The position numbers and the translations under genes are program-made. From positions 50,091,529-50,155,528 of the forward strand of contig JAPWDM010000006.1 in NCBI GenBank assembly GCA_035578155.1: a stretch of 64,000 nt of DNA. The letters run 5' to 3'. Source of the DNA: Brachynemurus nebulosus. Lineage: Eukaryota > Arthropoda > Insecta > Neuroptera > Myrmeleontidae. This document shows, in pieces, positions 34,423-47,598 of this stretch (positions are counted from its first letter, which is position 1; every line of letters starts with the position of its first letter). Below the pieces are notes generated by a model. The model did not search any database, had not been told where the DNA came from, and saw nothing but the letters and a program-made list of their open reading frames with translations.

Positions 34423-35822
34423 AAATGGATCAGATAAAGAAGAGAGTTCACAATTAGGAATATAGACACATACAGACTCAAGAAAACTTGTTCCATTTTT
34501 TTTTTTCTATAAAACATCCAGATTTTTTAACTTTCCCGTCATATATTTCGTTTACAGAAACATTTATTTAAAATTACATACTATTTACAAATATAAATGA
34601 CTTCAAATAATTGTCTGTACCTAACTACACCATGACCCAGAGTCAAAATCAAGCGATCCTGTGCTCATTAATACTTAGCTTTACTCTAATACAAATAATT
34701 GAAATAATAAACATGCATATATGTACCTTTATACTAATGCAATATGTAATATATAAACGTAATTAATATATCCATGTATGATCATCAGTAATCAGCAAAC
34801 ATCTCTCTTGACGAAAGTTAGTTATATTTGTTCATATAATTTTGTTACATTATTATTATATCTCTTAAAATTACTGAAAGCTCACTCACTCATAGTAGAG
34901 TTACGTTTACGTATACCAATATGTATACGTACAATATGTATATGGGTAGTTATACAAACGAGGAAATTTTGGACGGCTCAACTCATTTTGTATATTAATA
35001 TTTCGAAAAATACATTTTTTCTCGATGGCAAGTGGAAACCATTACTGCGTTTAACTGGCCACTCAAAATAACCCGGTTTCGAAATATATTTTTTTATAAA
35101 AAATGACACTTAAAATGGAAAATTCTCAGTCTCCTGGCATGTCCCCTCTCCAAAGTAAAACATAGCAGACTAAATAATTATTTTTTCTGAATGTATAAAA
35201 AAAAATTTACACTACAGTAGTAATCTATAATATCGGTATTTTTTTATTGTATAAATAATTTTTGAATTTTTTTATATTTTCTTTAAGAAATATTCTATTG
35301 AATTTTGTCCCCCGAATTTTTCATCATTCCCCTATCAAACCAAAACACTTAAAAAATATAAAAAATTTATATTCTAATCAAATCATCGTTTGTCATAGTA
35401 ATTAACTGAAATATAATAAATAAAATAAAGTACATGTTTTACTTAATTTGAGGTTGTATCAATTAATTCAGTTAACATTATAAGCTAGATCGTACTTGGT
35501 CCAGTCAGTTTCTCACTATCCTGGTCAGCATTTTCGTGAAAAATACTGTGAATATAAGAAATATTTCAGTTGTATGAGTTGTAAATATGTTGTCTTGTAA
35601 TAGGGGATCTTTGTTTTTTTTTATAAAATGTTATTTAGCCGATTTTTAAAAAATATTTAAAGAATTCTCAGTCTTCTGGTCTCAGTCTCCTGGCAGCTCC
35701 AAAACATTAAAGTTAAATAATGTAAATAAATTAGGTAAATATTATTAGCATACTGTCGTAAATGACTCCGTATATTTTTTAATAAGAAATAAATTCCCAT
35801 TTTTTTTTTGTATAATATACAC

Positions 35823-35920
<98 letters not shown>

Positions 35921-36666
35921 AACTGTCCTAAATGCCTTCGAATATTATTAATTTAATAGGTAAATAATAAATTCGTAATTTTTTGTTTTTTGTTATTTTT
36001 AAAAATTTTTTTTTGTAATACATATATACACTATATAACTAATATAACTACTAATATATACTCCTAATATAATATATAATATATACTAAACAAATAATGA
36101 ACGGTTTAATAAATAATTAAAAATTTAATAGTAAAAAATAATAAAAATTGTTTAATAATAAAAATTAATAAATTGTTTAATAGTCTAATAAATTGTATTT
36201 AATAACAAAAATTAATATAAGAAATTCTGTTGTGTTAATTTTACTTTTTTACTCATTTTTTCACTTTCCTGGATATAAGTATCTTTTTTTATAATGGCCA
36301 TGTAATTTATAATTTTTAATATTTTGTCTGGTCACTTTGAAATAGTGTGAAAAATGTCATCAACTTGAAATAAAACTACTTTTCGTGCCAGTCCATTTTC
36401 TTCCTTCATTTGTATAACTACCCATATGTGTACGCTAGAATAAGTATTATTGCTAATTCCTTGTTTATACATTGTCAACAAAGAAATAAAATTGTAGTTG
36501 ATAACTACATAATATTATGATTTAAGGGGCCATGAATGTACTTGTTTCGAAACAAAATAGCATAATTTCACTAAATTTTTCAAAAAAAAAAAGAAACTAA
36601 ATTACAATTTATTCAAATGAAACTTATTTTATCATTTAACTTTCATAAGTGCTTAAATTAATTTTT
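34423..36666. other. AT-rich DNA
   Basis: No gene recognised. The phrase TTCTCAGTC.CCTGGCA occurs at about 35123-35138 and twice at 35664-35695. Confidence 0.4.
35823..35918. repeat. (TA)n microsatellite
   Basis: An almost pure TA run of about 95 bp with a single ACA interruption near its start. Confidence 0.95.
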
Positions 36667-36960
36667 AAGGTTCTATACCTTAAAAGGGGAAACAGAACTT
36701 TTATAAAATTACGCTCGTGTCCGTCTATCCGTCTGTCATAAAGGTATTTCTCGAAAATTACGTAAGAACTTGAAATTTGGTATACTGTTAGCTCTTGATG
36801 AGGCGTACATATAGTTAGCGAATAGGAAAAAATTTATTTTCGGTTAAAATGGGGGGATAAAGGGCTACCACTAAGGATTCTAAAAATTTTTTATAATTTT
36901 TGGTCCAGTGGTCTTAAGGATATAACTCAAAATTTTCTAGAAATGACCATTCGCCACTAA
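36667..36960 (+). repeat. AAGGTTC-GTACCTT interspersed family, copy 2
   Basis: It begins AAGGTTCTATACCTTAAAAG, then TCCGTCTATCCGTCTGTC, and later TTTTTGGTCCAGTGGTCTTA, in the same order as copies 1 and 3. Confidence 0.65.
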
Positions 36961-37739
36961 TCTCCTAGGTTTCAAAAACTAAAATTTTCATTTTGATAGA
37001 ATTAGTAGATATTGAGTCACTACGGATTTTCTTTTTTTTTTTGATAGTGTAATAGTTTTTAAAAAATATTTAAATAATAAAGGAAAACAGTGATAGATAA
37101 CGTATTTACTAATGCTTCAGTACCATGTGAAAGAAAACATTAATATTATTTAACTTAGATTCATCAATCGGAAGGCCAATGGTAAGCCTCTAGGTGGTAT
37201 ATACAGTAGTTCGATTCAACAGCCACGCGGCAGCTAAGTAGTGTGGCAAAGATCGAGAAATTTTACTTTAAATTATTTTTCTTTAATTGTACAAATCTTT
37301 GTAAATAATGCTTTGACACTTGTAAAATTTTGTAAGAATAGTCTTGGTATGATTTACTTAGAAAAAAAAAAACAATAAAAAGAACAATGATCCTGAAAAA
37401 CAAAAAGTGTATGTAATCCAAAAAAATTGTAACATCACGCAAGTATGACAGTGTCTAAAAAATATTCTAAAACCATTACCTTATTGGGCTGATACACAAA
37501 TTGTATCGGCAGCTTTAAATAAAACTACAGCTTCCCGAGTCGATAATCCAAATTTCCACTTACCCCGTAAACAGCAGTCTTAACCCGGATATTAATTTTG
37601 TACCTTTCAAGAATTTTACCTTGAATTTCGTAATTCCCGAACCTCCACCATTCAAATTCAAATGATTTCATCTAAACTGCAGGAGACTTTTCTTAATATT
37701 TAGGTAAACTTTAAAATGATTTTTATCAATTTTTAAGTA
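36961..37739. other. AT-rich DNA
   Basis: No gene recognised. A GC-richer patch at 37170-37255 is unassigned. Confidence 0.4.
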
Positions 37740-37747
37740 TACACAAT

Positions 37748-38214
37748 TAGTGATGAGCAAAGTTAGTCTTGATGTTGCAGTCTTGTCTTGCAGTCTTGTC
37801 TTGCAAAAAATGTAAGACCAAGACCACGACTATGTATACCAAGAGCAAGACCAAGACCAAGACTATAAGTATGGCTGCAAGACCAATACCAAGACTCAAG
37901 TGAGCAAGACCAAGACAAAAGCAAGAAAAAAGCAAAACTCTTGCTAAACTATTTAAATAGTTTGAAAGTATAATTAATACGTAAAGATAGTAAAAATTCT
38001 GATTTTAGAAGAAAAAAATTCGCTAATAAAAAAATGCAAGAAAGTGCAAGATTTTTTAGCAATAACAAGACCTACACCAAAACCAAGACTGCATTTTGCA
38101 AGACCAAGACTCAAACGGCTCTAGCAAGACCAATACCAAGACTTTTAATGCAAAAACAAGACCAAGCCCAAGACTGCCAAGTCTTGGTCATGGTCTTGCA
38201 TTTGCTCATCACTA
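37748..38214. mobile_element. hAT-type MITE filled with CAAGAC/TCTTGG hexamers, copy B
   Basis: Tips TAGTGATGAGCAAA and TTTGCTCATCACTA are perfect inverted repeats. The 8 bp TACACAAT flanks it on both sides (37740-37747, 38215-38222). It is the reverse orientation of copy A: inverted, its right part matches CAAGACTTGGCAGTCTTGG of copy A, and both share a CTATTTAAATAG centre. It is about 70 bp longer than copy A because of extra hexamers. Non-coding. Confidence 0.9.
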
Positions 38215-38222
38215 TACACAAT

Positions 38223-41200
38223 GCTCAAATAACACAATTACCTACTCCATGTGACAATGTTTGGTTAATAATGAAAACGATCTCTATACAAACATTAAAA
38301 TTTTTGTTACGGTCCACAAATTATTTTTCTTTTAATAATAATTATTTTCTTAAATTCAAGTAAAATATTCGTATACTTTTATTACCGACTAGAAGCAAAC
38401 GCTGAACTCAAATACACATATTTAAATTACTACATTAATACCCACCCGTTGTGATTTAGACAAAAAATTAAAAATTAAAAACAGAAAAAACAAGTAATTT
38501 CATTAATGGACATATGATACCTGTGATATCGTCTGTACCTTTCTTATTATTAATTAGTAAACATACACGAATATACATGGATTTTTTTGTCATTTTAATA
38601 TTTTATATCGTTTTGTTTATTAAAATTTTGTGTTTATTCAGAAAAGAAAAAAATTATTTTTTATTTTTCACTAACGTTGAATAATTAAATCTTTGTTCCG
38701 TATCAAATTACCTACTTGTCTTAACCTTTAAATTTAAGAAAAGATTCAAAAATAATAACCAATTTGGTTGGTCTAATTTTCAACATTTTCAATTTTGAAA
38801 TTTATTCACCAAATCTACAATAGAAACACTTACAACTGTTTTCCGCGCTGTAACACTAATGATAAAAGAAAAGTCTTTGATACACAGAAAAGGTTTAATT
38901 AAATCGAGTTTCATAATAAAATAAACAAATACATACATCTATTACATATATAGCATATGTGTGCTTTCAAGCACTGTTTAGATTTACAAATAAAATTAAC
39001 ATTGATCGAACATTTTACGAAGCTTTAAGCTTTTACGGAGCGATACCATATAATCATCAAACTGTTAAACTTTACCGAAAGTATAAATCTAGTATAGACA
39101 GACAGATATATGATGACATGATTTTATTTCAAATATCACACACTACGATTTCAAAACTTGGTGATTTAATTTAAATAAATGTTTATCTGTATAATTCAGG
39201 TTAGACTGTAATTTTTCGATGTATAATAAAACAATTTGCAATTATGAATTAAAAGAGAATCAACAGAAACTTGCAAATGGCAATCGTCATATAAAGCAAT
39301 CATCATCATTGACTTTGTATAAAAAAAGAACAATTATAACATTTTAAAACGTAAATTAACAGATTTATGTTCTTGTTTGCTATTTAAATTATTTATCGAT
39401 TTATTACGCAGCTTTATAGACTGGAAGCAAAGTTTTTGCAGATATAAAGTGGCTGTTGTGGATTAATTGTAAATCCTGCATGGATTATCATTGATTAGCG
39501 TACAGAAAAATTTCCTCTAAGTTTGGACGAAATAACTTCAGTCATTTTATCGTTAAATCTTTGTGAATGTGTTGAGCTGAGACACTTTTAGGAATCACTG
39601 ACTTACTAAAATGTAAAATGATTTAGTGTAGGATTTTTGTCACGTCCCTTCTTTTATCATGTCTGTTAAAAATATTTTTATTTTAATTTTAAATAAAGTT
39701 ATATAAATACAACTGAAGTAGATATATCGTTGCGTTTTGCTGCATTGTTTGCTTCAGTTGAGCATTGTTTGTGATAATGAACGAATCACTTGAGAGCAGA
39801 CAGTCTTTCTTTCCCTCCCGTTCCCTAAGTGTGTAACAACAATTCATAATTTATTTATATCATGATGTAAAAACATTAATGCACGCCACCAAAAGTCCTC
39901 CTTCAAGTCCTTAATAAAATATGAACTAATTATCTAAAGGGTTTTCAACGAGGTTTTGACATATATATTGTATGTTTATTTTGTGGCAAATTTATTGATA
40001 TGAACTTGGATTTCTGGGCAAAGTCAGACAAAATAAAACGTAATTCAACCAAGTAGTTTTAATGTAATATGAGTAGTTCAAAAGTTTTATTTCCTTAGAG
40101 CAAACAAAGCTGGAATTTTAATTTTTTTTTCATTGCGGACAACTTTTTATAAGGTAACTTGGTTTTGCAATCATGTTAACGGTCAGTTAATTTTTGTATC
40201 TACCAGCAAATGTCAGAAAACAGACTTAGGTTAGCATGTGATAATATACGGGAAATCACATTGTTATATACGTTCTCATGTTTTCTCAAACCTTAAACGC
40301 GTTTTACCCAAACTTTAAACACATTTTATTCACAACTATGTTTTCGAAAACAAGGCACGGGCAGCGCGTGGCTACTTATCAATTATAAGATATAAAGCTG
40401 CGTTTAAAGCACAACAATTTTACCTAGAAAATTCACTCTCTTTAAATTTCAAATCTTTTTTAGGGATAAAAAAGTGAAAAAAAAAAACGGATTTCCAAAT
40501 CTTGCTTTTTCAAGAAAAAAAGAAAAAACTAATTTTTGATTTTCTGATTTCAATCTACCCTCTGAAACTCTATGCTGTGCCCCGAGGAAGATTTCCTTAA
40601 GGGTCAATTTTACCATCAAATATAAAACACACCGGTACCAGACAAACGGAAAAGGATCTCTTATTATACTTAAAGGAATGCTTGATAATATATAAAATGT
40701 TTCAGACCGAGAGCATTTAAGGTTTCTTTAAAAAAAAAAATTGTTTAGCTTCCAACCTTCAATTACCCTTTAATTGACCATATTAAATTTAGTTGTTAAA
40801 TTTGGTTATTTTCAAACAGAAATTTTGAATGAAATTTCATCTTTAATTCTTTGTTCAGCACATCACATATTACATTCAACAGTGTTCAGTAGTTTATTTT
40901 AAAACTAAGGAAATAAAAGATTAACACTACACTCTCTCTATACATATTTATAAATAGCGTTAGTAAGCCAGCTTTGACTCAATTATGTATTACACTACCA
41001 TACAACTCTGTTCTTCTGTTCAAATATTATTTTATATGTACATAAAACAGATCAAGAGACGTACAGTTCAATAAACCTATTATTAAGAACAATAATTGTT
41101 TAAAAATTACAAGTTTCAAATCAATATACGTAATTATAATAGACCAATTTAATGGTTTTTTTTTATAACAAAAAAAGTGTACGTTTTTTCTTTAAATGTT

Positions 41201-42007
41201 TCTTAATTGATTTGAACCAAGTGTACTTCGCCTTTCCAATAATAAAGACTTTACCATAACCATAATTCATAGCACGTAAATAATTAATCCACTAAGTAAC
41301 GTCCCGAACTACTCTACAAGAAATCATACGTTCAAATCTAATCACTCGTCCAATCCAAAATCTCGTTTCGATTAACCTAACTAAATTTTGATTAGAATTA
41401 AGAATTTTAAAACAGACTAAAGTAGTTTGAATAAGTAATATCAAAGACTATTTTACAAACATAAACCATTGCACATATTATATATAGTCTATAGATTGAA
41501 TATATTAATGAACAAATGAAGCTTCAAGATAGGCTCGAGATTCATCCAACTGTTACTTTTGTAGTATTGTAATCAGTGCAATAACCATGCGGTATCCGTA
41601 ATAGTTTTTAGTGACATTTCAAATATAATTGTTATCAAAATATAATATTGATAATAAAATTTAACTTTTTTTTGATAAAAAATGGTATTACTAGTTCTAT
41701 TTTCAAAATATGTATGCATAAAAATTAAATCCTACAATAAATATGGTCTTGTTTACTGAATAATAGACAGCCTGTTATATGTTCCTCACTATACTGGCTT
41801 TACGCCGTCTATTTGCTATAATAGTGCTGATTGGTCTATGTATGCGAAGGATTAAATTAAATATTATGAAGGTGTTGAGTTATAGTCAACACTAATGAGT
41901 AGAAAAAAATCCAGTAGATTATTTGCCACAATATTCTTTTAAGAATTTAGGTTAAAATGAACGCCTAACGATTATTAAGTTACTAATGCCTGTTCGAAAA
42001 TCACCTC
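38223..42007. other. long AT-rich stretch without recognised genes or repeats
   Basis: I read through this stretch and found no TIR pair, coding family or RNA gene. A 71-codon frame at 38959-39174 has no recognisable domain. Confidence 0.4.
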
Positions 42008-42171
42008 TTAAAAATCACATAGTGATTGAAAAATTATTAAATAAAATCGACTCGCTCTCGAACAGGGTTCAGTAGCCTAGTGGCAAGGCGTTTGACTATT
42101 AATCAAGAATCCTGGCTTTGAGTCCTAGCTCATTCAGTTTGATAATTTTTCAATTAGTATGTGATTTTTAA
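42008..42171. repeat. inverted repeat enclosing a tRNA-like sequence
   Basis: TTAAAAATCACATAGTGATT with GAAAAATTATTAAA (42008-42041) is inverted at 42139-42171 (GATAATTTTTCAATTAGTAT, GTGATTTTTAA). The loop between is almost exactly the tRNA-like segment. Confidence 0.75.
42066..42135 (+). repeat. degenerate tRNA-like cloverleaf (SINE head or pseudo-tRNA)
   Basis: The order fits a tRNA: A-box TAGCCTAGTGG, D stem GCCT/AGGC, anticodon stem TTTGA/TCAAG around the loop CTATTAA, and B-box-like GCTTTGAGTCC with 4 of 5 T-stem pairs (CTGGC/CCTAG). The acceptor stem GGTTCAG/CTCATTC pairs at about 5 of 7 positions. The anticodon position reads ATT. The weakened acceptor and T stems argue against a working tRNA; a tRNA-derived SINE head is more likely. 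No CCA and no Pol III T-run immediately downstream. Confidence 0.5.
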
Positions 42172-44146
42172 CTAACATCTAAACGTGATGACATAAATTA
42201 ACATGTTAAATTTCAATCTTTATTGTTAAATAATTTGATATAGTAAAAATATTCCTAACAATAATACATAATAATAAAATTGATCTATACTTTTCATTGT
42301 AGTTATAAGTATAGGTTTATAAAAAAAATATATAGGTATATAATGTCATTTATATAGGAGTATTACTTATATACAAAAAATTATTGCAATTTTTTTTTTA
42401 ATTTTTTGCCAAAATTATAGTTAATAACACATTTAGACACCATTACAGTCACTATGTTTAATTTCAATTCTAAAAGTTCGGTAGATTTTCTGTAAAATGT
42501 ACCACAAAAATGTACCAGTTATAAAATAAGTATATCAAATATTTTAAAATAAAAACGTGATAACTTTTTATCATATTAGAGAAAAGACTACGAATCATAA
42601 CTTATTCATACAACGAATAAAATTTGAAATTACTTAAATGTGGAGTTCAAAAATGTTTCCAGCGTTAACTATCCAGTCCAGGAAGCTGAATTTTTTTACA
42701 TTTAAACAGTAAATTAGTATTGTGAGTGACAATTTCATTCATAAAATTTAATGTCTGTAATTTAAACAATTTTTGGTGCAAGGCAACTTTATTATTGCTT
42801 CTAAATTCATATGTCTGTTATATGAATGCAATAAAAATTTAAGGTTAAATACCATCTTTAATTACAATATAATTTATAATGTATATAAAGACACTTGTCT
42901 AAATAAAGTTAAATAAATTTTATTTCAAGTGTTCACCTCCAGTTAGGCATATTATCACCCTATAAATAATGTCCACGCTTTAGTCATTTCACTAAAATAT
43001 TGTAAACTAAATGAAGTGAGTATTTTTTTTTAGTCTTATTTCATTTTGACCATTCATAATATATGTAATTTGTACAAAATAAAATTGTTGCGAGTACCGA
43101 ATAAGTTTCTATAATTTCATAATGTATTTAAGTCTCTTAACTAACTTAAAAACTGTTATTATATTGAAGGTTATGCGGTCAAAATATTGGCAACTAGCCC
43201 AACATTTTGAATCGGTGTTAATGAAATCCGATATATGTGAACTCTAAGTAGGTATTGGCAACATTTAAATAGCATTCAAACAATTATATACCTCTTTATT
43301 AAACATCGAAATTATTATGGATGTAAAATCAATAAGCCATTGTGCTATTAACAATAAATAGGTCCAATAAAATGTTTAAAAATGTCGTATTACCATAGTA
43401 TGTGATCTACCAATTTGTACTCAAGACTCAAACAGACCTATAAATATTTATATATACTAATATTTGTAATAACAGTTAGTAAAAAAAATTCTTGTAAAAG
43501 AATAACTTAAAATAGAATCTGTATTTTTAGTTTATCTCAACAAATGTGTATTAAAATATCGACGCTTAAAAGACAAAATGGTATAAATGTTAATTTTAAA
43601 ACTTTACGGGAAAGCCGAAAAACTGCAAAATTTGACTAGAGAAAAGTTAAATTAATTAAATAATACCAGTTTAACGTACCAGTAAAATAACTTATTTATT
43701 TTATTTCGATAATTAATCTAACTGAAAAATTTCGTTAATAGAAATAAAAATAAGTGATTTAGTAACAAAAAATAAAAAAATCAAGGTCGAGATAGGGGCG
43801 ACATCAAAATCATCGTGTATCAACACGAACCTCAGCTTAGATATAAGAACGAAAAAACCTAGCAATTCCAAGAAACTAAATTTCAGAAAAGTTGTCGCTT
43901 ATCTCCTTTTGTTTTCCAAGTGCCGAATACCGAATGGGTTCATCATGTTCCAATTGTCTTTTGAAATATTTATTAAAAATTTGATTGTTCGTTATACGTG
44001 CTTTAATTAACGAGTCGATATAAAATTGGTCTTTGCTGTTTCATCATTTTTTTTCTACGAAAATGCCTTTTCGAACAGTTGTAAGTTTGAGTTCTGAAGA
44101 TATAAAATCGATAAACCTAATAATAGTACAAAAAATAAAAAAATAA
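42172..44146. other. AT-rich DNA
   Basis: No gene recognised. Confidence 0.45.
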
Positions 44147-44330
44147 ATATACCCCTGTCAAAATTTCTCGAAAACCCACTTACGTAGGACAATAACTCAA
44201 AGCCTATTTTACTCGTTTGTGATTTTTTCCGCTCTTTACCATGATGTAAGAAAAAGTCGAAAGACTTCTGAATTTTGGAAAATTTTGAAAAAAAAGCTTT
44301 TACCATAAAAATTATTTCCCTTGATGTCAG
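44147..44330 (+). repeat. CCCCTGTC interspersed family, diverged copy
   Basis: It begins TACCCCTGTCAAAATTTCTC then GAAAACCCACTTACGTAGG, comparable to TCGAAAACCCGCTTACCTAG of the 16731 copy. Confidence 0.45.
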
Positions 44331-45615
44331 GAGTAACTTTTGTCCTTTCACATTTTTCAAAATTGTCTATATTGTCTACATTTCATATACTGTTACATCA
44401 AATCCATATTTAAAGACAACTTATATACATATAGATACGGAACACTATTTGCACAACTTGCACTTCAACGATTTTTTTATTTGGAGTTTCAACTAGAAAA
44501 TTATTCGAAAAAATTAGTATATAAGATAGACAATACGACAAGTTTTCTCTCGGACCTTAGACTTAAATATGTGGGCATTTACAACTAAAAAAAAAAAAAT
44601 GAGAGATAGGTAAGTAGCGTGCTTTAATATAATTTCAATTCTAAGAAGAAGTAAATTTTCGTCGAGACATAAAAGGAACTTAAATATCTCAAAATGCAAA
44701 ACACATTGTAAAAATATTTATTGAAATTTTTATTTAAATAGATAATGCATTCTTCTTTCTTTCTTCTGTTGAATTTTTATAGTATGTAGTCAGACATATT
44801 GTTTTAATAAAATGAAATTTTAAATTTGCGCAAGTCTGTATCGAAATAATTGTGGCTTAAATCTCTAATTAAAGCCGCAAACTTTAAAAGTTAAAAAAAA
44901 AAAAAATTAATAAAATATGCATGAATTAAATTGTGTGTATGTGTTTTTAAACCGTTCTTTGAGGATATTGGCCTTAATCTAAAGACAATAAAATATTTTA
45001 TTAGAATAGAAATATTTTTAGTGTTATTGCTTAAAGATATTTTACTACACATTACAATTTATTTTTATTTTTTTTGTTGTTTTTAGTAAAATATAAGAGA
45101 AAACCACTGACAGCACTTAAAACAACAACAAAGGAATGCTTTTGTAACTGATCATTGTGTCATCAACTATCTTTTGTAACAAGCAAATAAAATTAAATAT
45201 ATTTTGTTCTATTTCAATTGAGATTTATTTGCGGTATAAACATAATCTTTTAAAAAATATTCATCGTTACAAAAAGAGTTTTAAATTTAAGTAAATTTTA
45301 TTTATGAGCTATTTACATTCTTTCAGTTTTTTTTTCTTTTTTTTTTTTAAAAAAAAGAAAACGAAAAATAAAGTCAATTTTTTTTTTAGAAAATACCTAA
45401 ACACAATTTTTTAGTTGTACAGGAAAAAAATTAATAAATTAGTAGGATTTCAACATTTAAATAAATCAATTGTTAGACACAGGGATAGTGAAATTTTGTT
45501 GTAAGTATTCCGATTTTGTAAATTACAAATCTTATCAATTATCATTACAGTCAATGATTGATACAATCACCCTACGAGATGATTAAAAACAGTTGCGCAA
45601 CATTCGGTCAATGAC
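44331..45615. other. AT-rich DNA
   Basis: No gene recognised. Confidence 0.45.
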
Positions 45616-45618
45616 TAT

Positions 45619-47503
45619 AGAGCGGGTGACACTTGGCCACTTTAGTGGCTTCCAGTAGTGGAGTCCACTAAAATGGCCAAGTGTGACCAAAAAGATGCCG
45701 CAACTAAGTCTTTAAGCAACTAAAAAAATTAGTTTCCTCTTGGAGCAAACTTTAGTAGCTAGTTGCCTGGAGTTTGACTGATGGAGGCAACATCCTCTAA
45801 ATATAGAATCCTAAAAATATAGAATTTAATTCTATAACATTTCAGTTGATTGTTTGAAAATTAATTACAATAAAGTAAAATCACTGTCACAAAACGTATT
45901 GATAATTTTCTTCTTTATAGATTTGTGGCATCTTCTATTTCCTGTAATGTGAAGTACCTATACAAATTGTTAAATTTTCATAAAAGATCCATTAATCTTG
46001 CGAATGATGGTAAAATACCTTATATTTTTATAATTTAGATTCAACCAATTTTAATAATAGGGTCAACGGGGGTAATGCGCCTATAATTTCTAAAATAACA
46101 TTAATATTGTTAAAAATCAACTCTTAATATGTTTTTCTGTCCTTTCTTAATATGCTATTAAAATTTCATAACAATTCTCCAAGTACTAATATCTTTTTTT
46201 TTATTTTGAAAAAACCCTTGCAAAATTTTATGTATCTTATACTTCGACCAATCCTAAAAATTTTTTTTTTAAATAGGTACATTTTCTTTTTTTAAAAGGT
46301 AAGAAATGATTAAAAGTACTTTTAAAGAAGTGGTCTAAGCCCTGAGAGGGTTCCTTATTAATTGTTAAAGAAATTGGACAATTTATCACCAATTCACAAT
46401 TACCTCATGATTTTAAAATTGTGGGGTAATTGTGAACGTCATTCACAAACACCCCATTCGGTCAAATATTTGAGTAGTGTCCTTTTCAGAGTTGAAAATG
46501 TTGATGAAGGTGCTCTGGTGACCTTATTGTACAAGTTTCCGTTGTACAAACAATACAAAAAAAAATTGTTGTTTTTTATTCATATAAACTAAATGTATTT
46601 CCTTGAAAAAGTCTTATTTTCCTTGTTTTTGTGTGAATACATGGAATTTTTTGATTTTTTATATGATAAAATGACAAAATATCATCAAAATATCATTTTT
46701 AGCTTGTAATAAATTTGTTCCTACAATTTTTGTTATTTTTCTTTAACCTTGATTTTTTGTAGAAATTTGAGGTATGCGTAACTTGCATTAAACAAAGAGA
46801 AATTGTGATCGCTAAAGTATGATGAAAAATTTGAAAGTGGAGTGAATGTGAAGAATTTGAGCTGGGCTTTACTCTGACGTACCACACTTCCCTTGTAATC
46901 CATTCTAAATAATTTTTCTGATGGCATTCACATTTACCCCGAAATTCATAAGATTTGCAAAACCGCACCGGGGAAATGTGAATGGCTTATAAAATTTTTG
47001 TTTTTCATACGAATTTGCTCAGTGTGGTGCATCCTGAATAATGTAGAATTAAAAATAAATCAACCATAATGTGATATATAAAATAAAAAATACTTAAAAC
47101 AACGCTTTTATCTCAACTCATGAAAATCCATTCACAATTACCGCGGTCAACCCTAATTCTTCAAATTCAACAACAGCTACTCACATAACACAACTCATAT
47201 ACACAAAGTCATATCTTCTACTATCTTTTTTAATATTTTTGTTGATATCTAACATATTTCTTCCGTTAATTCACTTTTTTATTCAAACAAAGCATTTTAT
47301 TCGTACTTTTTGAGTTACTTCGGTTAAAATACCACGTGAAATTGAAATTTCAGTGTGAAAAATTAATTTGTCGACCATTTTGAATTGACAAGAGGATTTC
47401 ACTAGTTCCCTCCACAAGGCTTCTAGTGTGATTCGAAAGTGAAAACCACTTTAGTGGATTCCACTAGTGGAAGCCACTAAAGTGGCCTAGTGTGACCCGC
47501 GCT
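45619..47503. mobile_element. TIR element with self-complementary ends, host of a nested element
   Basis: The left arm begins AGAGCGGGTGACACTTGGCC and the right arm inverts to AGCGCGGGTCACACTAGGCC; both continue ACTTTAGTGGCTTCCA.TAGTGG. Each arm is itself a palindrome (GGCCACTTTAGTGG ... CCACTAAAATGGCC at 45637-45677). A 3 bp TAT is present on both sides (45616-45618, 47504-47506), compatible with a PIF/Harbinger-type insertion though not the classical TTA/TAA. Removing the nested 1.1 kb element leaves about 0.8 kb. Confidence 0.68.
46060..47153. mobile_element. pogo-like, TA-flanked element nested in 45619-47503
   Basis: Tips GGGTCAACGGGGGTAATGCG and, inverted from the right, GGGTTGACCGCGGTAATTGTG; TA is outside at 46058-46059 and 47154-47155. 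The TIR core 'GGTAATTGTGAA' is repeated inside at 46422-46437, and in the variants TTCACATTTACCCC and GGGGAAATGTGAATG at 46927-46940 and 46970-46984. No transposase recognised. The subterminal repetition is like that of the other pogo-like elements in the window. Confidence 0.7.
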
Positions 47504-47598
47504 TATGGCTAACTTATAGTTAATATTAGAAAAATTATTTTAAGGCGTACAAGTATTTTAGAACTGAGATATACTAGGCAGAAATTTATATTAGTTTT

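Noticed and set aside
38959..39174. 71-codon plus-strand frame with believable amino-acid mix
   Set aside because: No recognisable domain, neighbours or regulatory signals.
42066..42135. Working tRNA with ATT anticodon position
   Set aside because: Acceptor and T stems have mismatches and no Pol III terminator follows closely; kept only as a tRNA-like repeat.
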